Shown here one piece after another: positions 1 to 8,007 of a stretch of DNA of 64,000 nucleotides. Made by a program: the position numbers and the translations under genes. This DNA comes from JAXLQL01 sp046331625 (lineage in GTDB: Bacteria; Acidobacteriota; Terriglobia; Bryobacterales; Bryobacteraceae). The first letter of the stretch is position 1, and every line of letters starts with the position of its first letter. The notes under the pieces are model-generated. The model was not told the origin of the DNA. It was given only the letters and a program-made list of their open reading frames with translations, and did not search any database. The stretch lies in NCBI GenBank assembly GCA_046331625.1, contig JAXLQL010000014.1, positions 136,312 to 200,311 of the forward strand, written 5' to 3'.

Positions 1-2
1 CG

Positions 3-545
3 GCCGAGGGACGAGCACTCGAAGAATGGTCCCAGACAGGCCTCAGTCTCGGTGCATCCGGGCGCGAACGGGCTCGGAGTGAGTACGAACTTTGGAGAAG
101 CGGACTCGATCTTTTGAAGAGCTACTTTCGGCAGTCCAGCCGGGGCGCAAGCGGAGCCGAAGTGAAGTTCAAGGACTTCGGGCATCTCGAATTCGAGAAG
201 TTCCTCGCGGTCAGGGGCGGGCAGCACTCCAAGAAGACTTGGTTCTTTCGAGTGGATTTGTTCGCGGAGGCAAAGGCGCTACGCTATCTCTTCCTCTTCG
301 GAGTTCCGAGTGCAGGGATGCTTCAACACCACGTGGAGGTAACGCTCCACGTCTTCTTCGAAAGCGCGCCGTTCTCTTACGAGAGTCTCGATACATGCGC
401 CGGGAACCAGCCTGATGTTGTCGAGATCGGCTTCCGCGCTCCCGAAACATTCCTGTTTCGCAACCGCGGCGGGCACGTGCAAGCAGGCAAACTCGAAGAT
501 GCCTGCAGCCAGTTTTTCAAGCAGACGCTCGCACACCGGCACTGA
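3..545 (+). CDS. C-terminal part of an unidentified protein (5' end outside window)
   Basis: This frame is open from the left edge of the window to a TGA at 543-545, giving at least 180 residues without a start that must be used, so the gene probably begins upstream. The product is soluble-looking, with no membrane segment, and ends KQTLAHRH. I do not recognise a family. Codon choice is acceptable, but the opposite strand also has a shorter open frame (279-542), so the coding strand is not certain. The following TonB receptor gene starts 73 bases downstream. Confidence 0.45.
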   Translation, partial: AEGRALEEWSQTGLSLGASGRERARSEYELWRSGLDLLKSYFRQSSRGASGAEVKFKDFGHLEFEKFLAVRGGQHSKKTWFFRVDLFAEAKALRYLFLFGVPSAGMLQHHVEVTLHVFFESAPFSYESLDTCAGNQPDVVEIGFRAPETFLFRNRGGHVQAGKLEDACSQFFKQTLAHRH

Positions 546-618
546 CAGACGATAGCGAGAGACCGAGCGCTGGGCAGAAACGCTACAATAGGGGCGAATT
601 CTGCGACGAAGGGGATCT

Positions 619-3600
619 ATGTTCGCATCACTGCGTTTTCAACTCGCGGTCATGTCTACCGCGCTCGTTCTGCTTGTGCCCACTTGTAGTGGACAAGCGG
701 TGTCCATTGCCGAAGTTTCCGGCTTGATCAGCGATTCGACGGGCGCCGCCGTTCCCGGCGCCGCGGTCAAGATCGTGGAGATCGAAAAGCAAGCCGTCCG
801 CACGGTGACATCCGATGCGGCGGGCCGCTACACATTTCCGAATCTGCCCGTTGGGCCGTACCGTCTCGAAGTGACAGCGGGCGGCTTCAAGGCACACACG
901 CAAAGCGGCATCGTGCTGCAGGTGGGCAACAGCGTCACGGTCAATGTGAGTCTCGAAGTGGGCAACGTCTCCGAGCGGATCGAAGTGCAGGCCCAAGTGA
1001 ACATGGTGGAGACCAAAGAGAACACCATCTCGCAGGTCATCGACAAGGAGCGCATTTCCGAACTGCCGCTCAACGGCCGGCAGCCGACGCAGTTGATTCT
1101 GCTCTCGGGCGCCGCGCTCACCACGCCCGGCGGCGGAATGGTGGGCAGCAAGAACTACTTCAGCTCCACTACGATTTCCGTTGCCGGCGGACAGGCCAAC
1201 GGCATCAACTACCTGCTCGATGGCGGCGACCACAATGACTCGATGACCAACGTCAACATGCCGATTCCCTTCCCCGACGCGCTGCAGGAGTTCAGCGTGC
1301 AGACGAGTGCGCTGCCCGCGCGATACGGGCTGCATCCCGGCGCGGTGGTGAATGCGGTGACCAAATCGGGCACGAATCAAATCCACGGGGATGTGTTTGA
1401 ATTTCTGCGCAATGGAAATCTCAACGCGCGCAACACGTTCGCCTCGGTGCACGACAGCTTGAAGCGCAACCAGTTCGGCGGCACGCTGGGCGGCAAGATC
1501 ATCCGCGACAAGCTGTTCTTCTTCGGCGGATTCCAGGGAACTCGCCAGCGCAGCGATCCGCCGCAGACCATCAGCTTCGTGGGCACGCAGGCGGTGCTGG
1601 GCGGCGACTTTTCGGTGATCGATTCGGGCGCCTGCATCTCCGGCGGACGCGGCCGCACGCTGACCGATCCCACCACGAGGAGCCCGTTCCCCGGGAACGT
1701 AATTCCGGTTTCGCGTTTCAACCCCCAGGCGGTGGGTCTGCTGACCAAGTACATTCCGCTTTCGCAGGATCCTTGCGGACGCATTACCTACGGCATCAAG
1801 ACCACCGGCGACGAGGAGCAAATGATCGGCCGCGTGGACTGGGTACAGAACGCCAAGCACAACTTCTACGGGCGCTACTTTCTGGCGCAGTACAAGAACC
1901 CGCCTGTGTATGACGGCAAGAGCGCCCTCACCACCACGGCTCCAGGGAACTGGGAGCGCGCGCAAACCATCACGCTCGGCGATACCTACTCGTTCTCGGC
2001 CACCACGCTCAACTCGTTCCACGCCACCGGGAGCCGCCGGCGCGACAATCGCGGCGTGGCGCCGAACTTTTTCAACCCGCGCGACCTGGGGCTCAACGTG
2101 TTCGCACCCATCCCGAACTTTACCCAGATCAGCTTGAGCAACTACTGGAGCATCGGCTGCGGAACGTGTGCGGCGGGTCACTTCAACACGAACTCGCTCC
2201 ACTTGGCCGATGACGTCGACATCATTCGCGGCAAGCATCAACTCGCCTTCGGCGTCGACTATCTCCGCGACCACTTCAATTTCATCAACGGCTACATCCA
2301 GAACGGATCGTGGGCTTTCAACGGGCAGTTCACGGGTGACTCGCTGGCCGACTACATGCTCGGCCTGCCCAACGACTTCACGCAATCGAACCAGTTGGAA
2401 TTCGCCACGCGCGCTTCGGTGTTCGCGCTCTATGCGCAAGACACGATCCGCGTGTCGAAGCGGCTCACGATGAACGTGGGCATCCGTTTCGAGCCTTCGT
2501 TCGCCGCGTACGACTATTTCGGCCGCGGCACTTCGTTCTCGCAAGCCGACTTCATCGCAGGCAAGAAGAGCCAGGTGTTCACCGCCGCGCCCGCGGGGCT
2601 CTCGTTCTACGGCGACCAAGGAATCCCCAAGGCGTACTTCAACAACCGCATTCCGCTGTTCTCGCCGCGCATGGGCTTGGTGTGGGATCCCACTGGATCG
2701 GGCCGGCAGTCCCTGCGAGTCTCAGCCGCGATTCTACGGGATACGGCGGAATTGTTTTATTCCGAACGGCTCACCACCAACGCGCCTTACGGCTCGGCGA
2801 TCGACATCCCCTCGCCCACCGGCGGATTCAGCAATCCCTACTCGGGCTACCCGGGCGGCAACCCATTCCCGCAACCGGCGCCACCGCCCAAGAACTTCCC
2901 CTTCGCGCCTTACAGCGTGTTCGTGAACATGCCGCTCCAGACGCACCCGACCTACACGGCCCAGTGGAACGTCAGCTATCAGAACGAATTCCGGAAAGAC
3001 TGGCTGGGTTCGATCAGCTACCTGGGCAACAAGACCACGCACGTTTGGGTGGGCGAAGAGATCAACCCGGCCATCTATGGTCCGGGGGCTTCCACGGGGA
3101 ACACCAATCAGCGCCGTCTGCTCTACCGCTTGAATCCCACGGTGGGTGCGGGTTACGCGAGCATCGTGCAGTCAGAACAGGGCGCCAATTCGCGCTACGC
3201 GGGCGTGCTCATGTCGGTGCAGCATCGCATGGCTCACCACTTCACGCTGCTGTTCAACTACACGTATTCGCATTGCATCAGTGACGGCGACTTCGGCGGC
3301 GAACTGGCGGGCAACTACTACATGGATCCCTCGAATCGCACCCGCGATCGCGCCAGTTGCAACTTCGACGTGCGCCATTTGGCGAACACTTCGATGATCG
3401 TGTCGAGCCCGTTCCAGGGCGGCATGAAGGGCAAGCTGCTGGGCGGCTGGCAGTTTGCGCCCATCGTGAGTGCGGCCAGCGGCATCGCGATCAACGTCAC
3501 GTCGGGCCGCGACAACTCGCTCACGGCTGTAGGGCTCGATCGGCCGAATCTGATTAACCCGAACGCCTACTCCACGGATCCGAATCCGCGCCAGTTCCTC

Positions 3601-3879
3601 AACCCGGCGTCGTTCGCGCAGAACGACACGGGTACGTTCGGAAACCTGGGACGCTCGGCCGTGCATGGTCCGGGGCGGTTGAACTTCGATTTGTCGCTGA
3701 GCCGCTCGTTCCGTTTCCAGGAGCGGTATCGACTGGAAGCGCGATTCGAGGCGTTCAACGCGATCAACCACACCAACTACAGCAATCCGACGACGAATCT
3801 CTCATCGGCAAATTTCGGCAAGATTCTCGGTGCGGCCGATCCGCGGATTCTGCAAGTGAGCATGAAGTTCCATTTCTAA
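619..3879 (+). CDS. Oar-like TonB-dependent receptor with carboxypeptidase-regulatory domain
   Basis: A 1,086-residue outer-membrane receptor of the type expanded in Solibacter-like Acidobacteria. It has an N-terminal signal peptide (about 1-26, ending near CSGQA), a carboxypeptidase-regulatory-like beta-sandwich (about 32-115), a plug domain (about 130-235, with a NGRQPTQLILLSG stretch), then a long beta-barrel rich in aromatic and Asn residues that ends in SMKFHF, the usual aromatic outer-membrane insertion signal. The start at 619 follows a purine-rich GAAGGGGA stretch. Substrates of this class are unknown; large glycans or peptides are usual guesses. It converges with the PQQ dehydrogenase gene, four bases apart. 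Confidence 0.9.
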   Translation: MFASLRFQLAVMSTALVLLVPTCSGQAVSIAEVSGLISDSTGAAVPGAAVKIVEIEKQAVRTVTSDAAGRYTFPNLPVGPYRLEVTAGGFKAHTQSGIVLQVGNSVTVNVSLEVGNVSERIEVQAQVNMVETKENTISQVIDKERISELPLNGRQPTQLILLSGAALTTPGGGMVGSKNYFSSTTISVAGGQANGINYLLDGGDHNDSMTNVNMPIPFPDALQEFSVQTSALPARYGLHPGAVVNAVTKSGTNQIHGDVFEFLRNGNLNARNTFASVHDSLKRNQFGGTLGGKIIRDKLFFFGGFQGTRQRSDPPQTISFVGTQAVLGGDFSVIDSGACISGGRGRTLTDPTTRSPFPGNVIPVSRFNPQAVGLLTKYIPLSQDPCGRITYGIKTTGDEEQMIGRVDWVQNAKHNFYGRYFLAQYKNPPVYDGKSALTTTAPGNWERAQTITLGDTYSFSATTLNSFHATGSRRRDNRGVAPNFFNPRDLGLNVFAPIPNFTQISLSNYWSIGCGTCAAGHFNTNSLHLADDVDIIRGKHQLAFGVDYLRDHFNFINGYIQNGSWAFNGQFTGDSLADYMLGLPNDFTQSNQLEFATRASVFALYAQDTIRVSKRLTMNVGIRFEPSFAAYDYFGRGTSFSQADFIAGKKSQVFTAAPAGLSFYGDQGIPKAYFNNRIPLFSPRMGLVWDPTGSGRQSLRVSAAILRDTAELFYSERLTTNAPYGSAIDIPSPTGGFSNPYSGYPGGNPFPQPAPPPKNFPFAPYSVFVNMPLQTHPTYTAQWNVSYQNEFRKDWLGSISYLGNKTTHVWVGEEINPAIYGPGASTGNTNQRRLLYRLNPTVGAGYASIVQSEQGANSRYAGVLMSVQHRMAHHFTLLFNYTYSHCISDGDFGGELAGNYYMDPSNRTRDRASCNFDVRHLANTSMIVSSPFQGGMKGKLLGGWQFAPIVSAASGIAINVTSGRDNSLTAVGLDRPNLINPNAYSTDPNPRQFLNPASFAQNDTGTFGNLGRSAVHGPGRLNFDLSLSRSFRFQERYRLEARFEAFNAINHTNYSNPTTNLSSANFGKILGAADPRILQVSMKFHF

Positions 3880-3883
3880 GGGC

Positions 3884-5461
3884 TCACTCGATCGCGAACA
3901 CCATCATCGCGCTGCCAGCGGCGAGGGCGACATACTGTTTGCCCTCGCTCGAATAACTGATCGGGTTTGACCACACTTCGCCGCCCGTCTGGAATCGCCA
4001 CAGCAGTTTGCCTGAGGTAGCGTCGAGCGCGAAGAAGTCGCCTTCCATGGTGCCGGAAAACACGAGTCCGCCGGCGGTTGCGAGCACGCCGCCCCACGGT
4101 GGCGTGTGCATGCGGAACTCCCACACCTTCTCGCCCGTGAGCGCGCGCAGAGCTTTCAGCGAGCCGCGCGGCTCCTCGTTCGGAAGGTCGCGTTTGGTTG
4201 CGCCGAGGTACATGCGGCCGGGCTGATATTTCGTGTCGGCCTTGTAGTAGAACGCGCCTTTCTCGCGCACGTTCTGATAGAAGAGTCCGGTCTGCGGACT
4301 GTACGAAGGGCTGAACCAGTTCGAAGTGCCGTCGTCATCGGGATAGACGAGCGCGCCCTTGACGCTCGGGGTGGTCTGCTCGAGATCGGGTACGGGGCGG
4401 CCTTTCGCGTCGATGCTCTTGGCCCAGTTCTGTCGCGTGAACTGGGTTGCTTTGAGGAACTCGCCCGTAGCGCGATCAAGCACGTAGTAGAACGCGTTGC
4501 GATTGGCGAACAGCATCAGCTTGCGCGGGCGGCCGTTCCAATTGGCGTCCACCAGCACGGGAATTTGATTCGAATCCATGTCGTTCACGTCATGCGGCGT
4601 GAACTGAAAATGCCACTTCAGTTTGCCGGTGTCGGCATCGAGCGCGATCACGCAGTCGGAATAGAGGTTGTCGCCGAGGCGCACGGAGCCGTCGTAGTCG
4701 GGACCGGGATTGCCCGTGCCCCAATAGACGAGGTTCAACTCGGGATCGAACGATCCTGTGACCCAGGTGGTGGCGCCGCCGTTCTTCCAACTATCGCCGG
4801 ACCAGGTTTCGCTGCCGAGTTCGCCCGGACCTGGCGTGCCCCAGAAACGCCAGAGGCGCTTGCCGGTCTTGGCATCGTAGGCATCGAGGAATCCGCGGAC
4901 TCCGTACTCGGCGCCGGCCATACCGACGATGATCTTGTCGCGCAGCGCGAGCGGCGCGGCGGTGAGCGAGTAGGCGAGCTTGCGGTCGGCGATTTCGATG
5001 TCCCAGCGGACGCGGCCGGTCTTCGCATCGAGCGCGACCACGTGATTGTCGATGGTGGCGACGAAGATCTGATCGTCGAGCGCGGCCACGCCACGATTCA
5101 CTTGTCCGCAGCAGACGGCGATGCCATCGGGGATCGCGCGGCGATAGTGCCACAGCGGACGGCCCGTGCGCAGGTCGAGCGCGGTGACGTCGCTCGGCGG
5201 ATCGGTGATGTACATCACGCCATCGAAGACGAGCGGCATGGTTTCGAAGTGCTCGCGTCCGCGGATCTGGTAGATCCACGCCGGCTTCAAGCGGGCGACG
5301 TTCGCGCGATTGATCTGCGCGAGTGGTGAGTAGTGGTGCGATCGGTAATTGCCCGAGTAGGTGAGCCAGTTGCCGGGCTCGCGCTCGGAATGCAGGATGC
5401 GATCGTAGGGGAGCTGCGCCGAGGCTACGCAAGCCCATACGCTCAGCGTCGTGAGTTTCAT
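3884..5461 (-). CDS. PQQ-dependent dehydrogenase (quinoprotein, methanol/ethanol type)
   Basis: A 525-residue eight-bladed propeller enzyme that would oxidise an alcohol or sugar in the periplasm and pass electrons to a cytochrome c. Visible hallmarks are a short signal peptide (MKLTTLSVWACVASAQ), repeated blade motifs such as ALDAKTGRVRW and ALDADTGKLKW, the adjacent cysteine pair in AVCCGQVNRG that forms the vicinal disulphide over PQQ, and PHDVNDMDSN, matching the active-site aspartate region. The start was chosen at the ATG overlapping the stop of the cytochrome gene (ATGA), because the upstream extension has no signal peptide. The substrate cannot be read from sequence. Confidence 0.9.
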   Translation of the reverse strand: MKLTTLSVWACVASAQLPYDRILHSEREPGNWLTYSGNYRSHHYSPLAQINRANVARLKPAWIYQIRGREHFETMPLVFDGVMYITDPPSDVTALDLRTGRPLWHYRRAIPDGIAVCCGQVNRGVAALDDQIFVATIDNHVVALDAKTGRVRWDIEIADRKLAYSLTAAPLALRDKIIVGMAGAEYGVRGFLDAYDAKTGKRLWRFWGTPGPGELGSETWSGDSWKNGGATTWVTGSFDPELNLVYWGTGNPGPDYDGSVRLGDNLYSDCVIALDADTGKLKWHFQFTPHDVNDMDSNQIPVLVDANWNGRPRKLMLFANRNAFYYVLDRATGEFLKATQFTRQNWAKSIDAKGRPVPDLEQTTPSVKGALVYPDDDGTSNWFSPSYSPQTGLFYQNVREKGAFYYKADTKYQPGRMYLGATKRDLPNEEPRGSLKALRALTGEKVWEFRMHTPPWGGVLATAGGLVFSGTMEGDFFALDATSGKLLWRFQTGGEVWSNPISYSSEGKQYVALAAGSAMMVFAIE

Positions 5462-6168
5462 TGTGCATCCTCCTGCGCGGCCAGGTAGGCGACCAGATCT
5501 TCGAGGTCGGCGCCGGTGATTGACGCGCGATACGAGGGCATCGCAGTCTTGCCAAATTCCTTGCGCAGGCCAGGCGCTTCGGATTTCCAAAGCGAATGGA
5601 TCTTGCCCGCCGCATCGCGGATCTGGATGGAGAACGAGTCCTCATTGACGCGCGCGCCGGAGAGCTTGCCCGCATGCACGAGGACGAAATCGGGAGAGAC
5701 GTCAGCGGCCGGATCGACTACCGATTGACGTAAGTGCGCCGGACTGCGGCGCGCTCCGATGCCGCTGAGGTCGGGGCCGAACGCTCCGCCGAGTCCAGCG
5801 ATCGTGTGGCAGCGCGCGCATCCTGATTTGCGATAGACAGCTTCGCCTCGTGCGCCGTCGCCGGGAACGGTGACGGGAGCGGAGCGGCCGAGCGAACGCA
5901 CGTGAGCGGACACGTCGGCGAGTTCGCTCTCGTTGAGCCACGTTCCAGGCATGCCCGTGCCGGGGAGTCCGCGCCGGATGATCCGCTGGAGCGTCTCTTC
6001 GTCTTGCGCGTTGCGAAGCTTGGGCCGAGCGAGCGTTGCGCCGCGACCGCCCTCGCCGCGTTGGCCGTGGCAGATGGCGCATTGGCCCGCGTAGATGGAC
6101 GCTCCGCGTTCGAGCGACGGTTGAGCGAGCGCAGAAAGCGCGGCTGCGAGAATCGTCAAACAGCGCAT
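5458..6168 (-). CDS. Dihaem cytochrome c, partner of the PQQ dehydrogenase
   Basis: A 236-residue exported protein with two class I cytochrome c modules: CAICH at about residue 31 and CARCH at about residue 117, each followed by possible axial Met positions (GMPG; AMPSY). The N-terminus is a short signal peptide ending ALAQ. It lies directly upstream of the quinoprotein and is coupled to it by a 4-base ATGA overlap, so it is most likely the electron acceptor of that enzyme. The region between the haem modules contains a domain (about 150-200) seen in Planctomycetes/Acidobacteria haem proteins. Confidence 0.9.
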   Translation of the reverse strand: MRCLTILAAALSALAQPSLERGASIYAGQCAICHGQRGEGGRGATLARPKLRNAQDEETLQRIIRRGLPGTGMPGTWLNESELADVSAHVRSLGRSAPVTVPGDGARGEAVYRKSGCARCHTIAGLGGAFGPDLSGIGARRSPAHLRQSVVDPAADVSPDFVLVHAGKLSGARVNEDSFSIQIRDAAGKIHSLWKSEAPGLRKEFGKTAMPSYRASITGADLEDLVAYLAAQEDAQ

Positions 6169-7038
6169 TCAGGAATTATGGCGCACTGGCGGCAAAGGCG
6201 AAAGACGGGAGGTCAGGTACACCGCGATCAAAACCGAAACCACTGTGAGCGCCGCGCCAAACTCGCCGGCAACGTACGGCGTCCGGCTGCCATAGGCCGT
6301 GAATGGATCGAAGAAACGCTGAAAGAACGTGTTGTGAGCGGCGTGCAGGAGCACGCAGGGCCATATGCTTCCGGACTTCAGCCGCATCCATGTCCACAGG
6401 AAGTTGATCGACACCACCGTGATCGTGAAGAGCGGCAGGTCGTACCAGACAGGCGTCGCGCTGTGGTTAGGCCCGAGCAGGAGAAGCGGATAGTGCCATA
6501 GCGCCCAGATGATCCCCGAGATCATCGCTGTGGCAGCGAAGCCGTAGCGGTCGGCGAGGACGGGCACAAGCAGCCCCCGCCAACCGATCTCTTCGCCCAG
6601 TACGGTCGCGCAGTTCTTGATTACCGCTATGGTCGACACGAAGAAGAAGTACAGCGCGATCGTTGCCCACGCGGGCAGAGGCCCGAATCCGATGTCCTTG
6701 GCCACCATATCCACGAACGCTGGATTAGGAAACCCGCCGAATCCCGTGAACCAGACAAACGCATAGATGACGCCAACGTATCCCAAGGGAGTCAAATAGC
6801 CGTAGGCATAGTAGCGTGTCTGACCCCACTTCCAGCCCAACGTGGACATGCTCCGGCCCGAGTAGTTGCAGGCAAGAAATGCTGCAATGCCCGGGCACCA
6901 CATGAGGCAGCCGGTGTAGTCCACCCACTCTCCTCCGCCGGTTTTCGATTTCGCTATCAGGACATAGAAGACTGAGCTGAGACCCAGAGTGAAGGCCAAA
7001 TACGCCGGTAGCACGCGTCCGCTCTTCGACGGAGACAT
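6169..7038 (-). CDS. CPBP family intramembrane protease (CAAX/bacteriocin-processing type)
   Basis: A 289-residue polytopic membrane protein with about eight hydrophobic segments. The CPBP/ABI motifs are present: EEIGWRG (EExxxR, about residues 142-148), a helix with WALWHYPLL, and LLHAAHNTFFQ (HxxxN-type). This family comprises glutamic-type intramembrane proteases, some of which process prenylated or bacteriocin-like substrates; the substrate here is unknown. The stop codon abuts the start of the dihaem cytochrome gene, so it may lead the same transcript, although there is no obvious functional link. Confidence 0.85.
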   Translation of the reverse strand: MSPSKSGRVLPAYLAFTLGLSSVFYVLIAKSKTGGGEWVDYTGCLMWCPGIAAFLACNYSGRSMSTLGWKWGQTRYYAYGYLTPLGYVGVIYAFVWFTGFGGFPNPAFVDMVAKDIGFGPLPAWATIALYFFFVSTIAVIKNCATVLGEEIGWRGLLVPVLADRYGFAATAMISGIIWALWHYPLLLLGPNHSATPVWYDLPLFTITVVSINFLWTWMRLKSGSIWPCVLLHAAHNTFFQRFFDPFTAYGSRTPYVAGEFGAALTVVSVLIAVYLTSRLSPLPPVRHNS

Positions 7039-7156
7039 CGATTCAATGTAATCGAACTCGGGGCGGCACGCCCGGCCCGGGCAGCGGGAACTGATCAGTG
7101 AAACCCGCGCCGGCTTTCGCGCTCCGGGTAGGCTGAGATCCGCCGGGCGGCTGCGA

Positions 7157-7603
7157 CTACTTGACCAGCGCGAGTTGGCCGTCAGCCCAAGAGCGCAGGA
7201 GTTCGCGATCAGCCGCGGAGAGCCGCGCTTCTGGATGCATCATCGCGTAGCCCCTCAATGGCATCTTGCCTTTCGACACCGAGCCGTAGATCTCTTCGAT
7301 TTGATCCGGCGACGACCCTGACCAATCGGAGAAGTTGAGCTTGGCGCGGCCATCTATAACATGTCGATGCACGGACCACCCGATCGGGCTGACCTTCGAA
7401 TACCATGGCCACTTGGTTTCGTGCGAGTGACAATCCGCGCAAGCGCGCCGCAACACCGAGGCCACGCGCGGATCGATGCTCTTGTCATTCCATAAGCTCC
7501 GCGCTGGATCCACCGGCGGGTTCTGCATCTCCGGGCGATGCAGTTGCGCGGCGGCGAGCGTCAGGCCGGCGCCGAACATGGCGTTGCGTAGCCACCGTTT
7601 CAT
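7157..7603 (-). CDS. Haem-binding domain protein (single CxxCH)
   Basis: A 148-residue protein with a signal-like N-terminus (MKRWLRNAMFGAGLTLAAAQ) and one haem site, CADCHSHETKWPWYSKVSP, typical of the small haem_bd family in Bacteroidetes and Acidobacteria. The family is exported and thought to bind c-type haem; the role is not settled. It is the last gene of the decahaem/porin/CuA operon and starts inside the stop codon of the CuA gene (ATGA overlap), so it is probably part of the same electron-transfer system. Confidence 0.85.
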   Translation of the reverse strand: MKRWLRNAMFGAGLTLAAAQLHRPEMQNPPVDPARSLWNDKSIDPRVASVLRRACADCHSHETKWPWYSKVSPIGWSVHRHVIDGRAKLNFSDWSGSSPDQIEEIYGSVSKGKMPLRGYAMMHPEARLSAADRELLRSWADGQLALVK

Positions 7604-8007
7604 TTGGTCACCACCATCTTGATCGACATCGTCTCGTGCCCCGGACCGCACTCCACCGTGCACTCGATCAGATAGTTTCCCGGAGGCGGCGCGGTGAGCG
7701 TGAACTCCTGAACGCCTTCCTTCAATCGCACAGACCAGCCCTTGTCGCGCAACTTGCGCACCACGAAGCTGTGCACCGCGCCATCGCGCGCCTTCTCGCC
7801 GCCGAAGAGCGAATTGATCTTGAAGCGGACCGTCTCGCCGGCCTTCAAGGTGACGACATCCTTGCCATCGGGAAGCTTGAAGCGGTTGTCTTTGTCGGCG
7901 ATCATCTCGACCACGTGGTCATCCGCGCGGACCACTTGGGTCCCGCCGATGCAGAGCGCCGCGACCGCGGCCAACCGAAACATTACCTGGACGAAATGCT
8001 TTTTCAT
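7600..8007 (-). CDS. Soluble periplasmic CuA-type cupredoxin
   Basis: A 135-residue protein with a cleavable signal peptide ending VVRADD and a cupredoxin fold. The distal metal motif is CTVECGPGHETM, the exact C-x3-C-x3-H-x2-M spacing of the binuclear CuA site in cytochrome oxidase subunit II, and an upstream His is present in GAVHSFVV. All expected CuA ligands are therefore visible, yet there is no membrane anchor or oxidase gene nearby. It is translationally coupled on both sides (ATGA with the MtrB-like gene upstream and the haem-binding gene downstream). Inferred role: a soluble one-electron carrier between the cytochrome/porin conduit and the respiratory chain. Confidence 0.85.
   Translation of the reverse strand: MKKHFVQVMFRLAAVAALCIGGTQVVRADDHVVEMIADKDNRFKLPDGKDVVTLKAGETVRFKINSLFGGEKARDGAVHSFVVRKLRDKGWSVRLKEGVQEFTLTAPPPGNYLIECTVECGPGHETMSIKMVVTK

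Noticed and set aside
279..542. Minus-strand 87-codon frame opposite the first partial gene
   Set aside because: It has a GTG start and reasonable codons, but the plus frame is open across the whole stretch from the window edge, and no family supports the minus frame.
628..2619. Long minus-strand frame (over 600 codons) under the first TonB receptor
   Set aside because: Shadow of a GC-rich gene: no start signal, low-complexity Arg/Val/His-rich composition and no domain.
4106..5329. Long plus-strand frame over the PQQ dehydrogenase
   Set aside because: Antisense shadow of a clear quinoprotein; no signal or motif.
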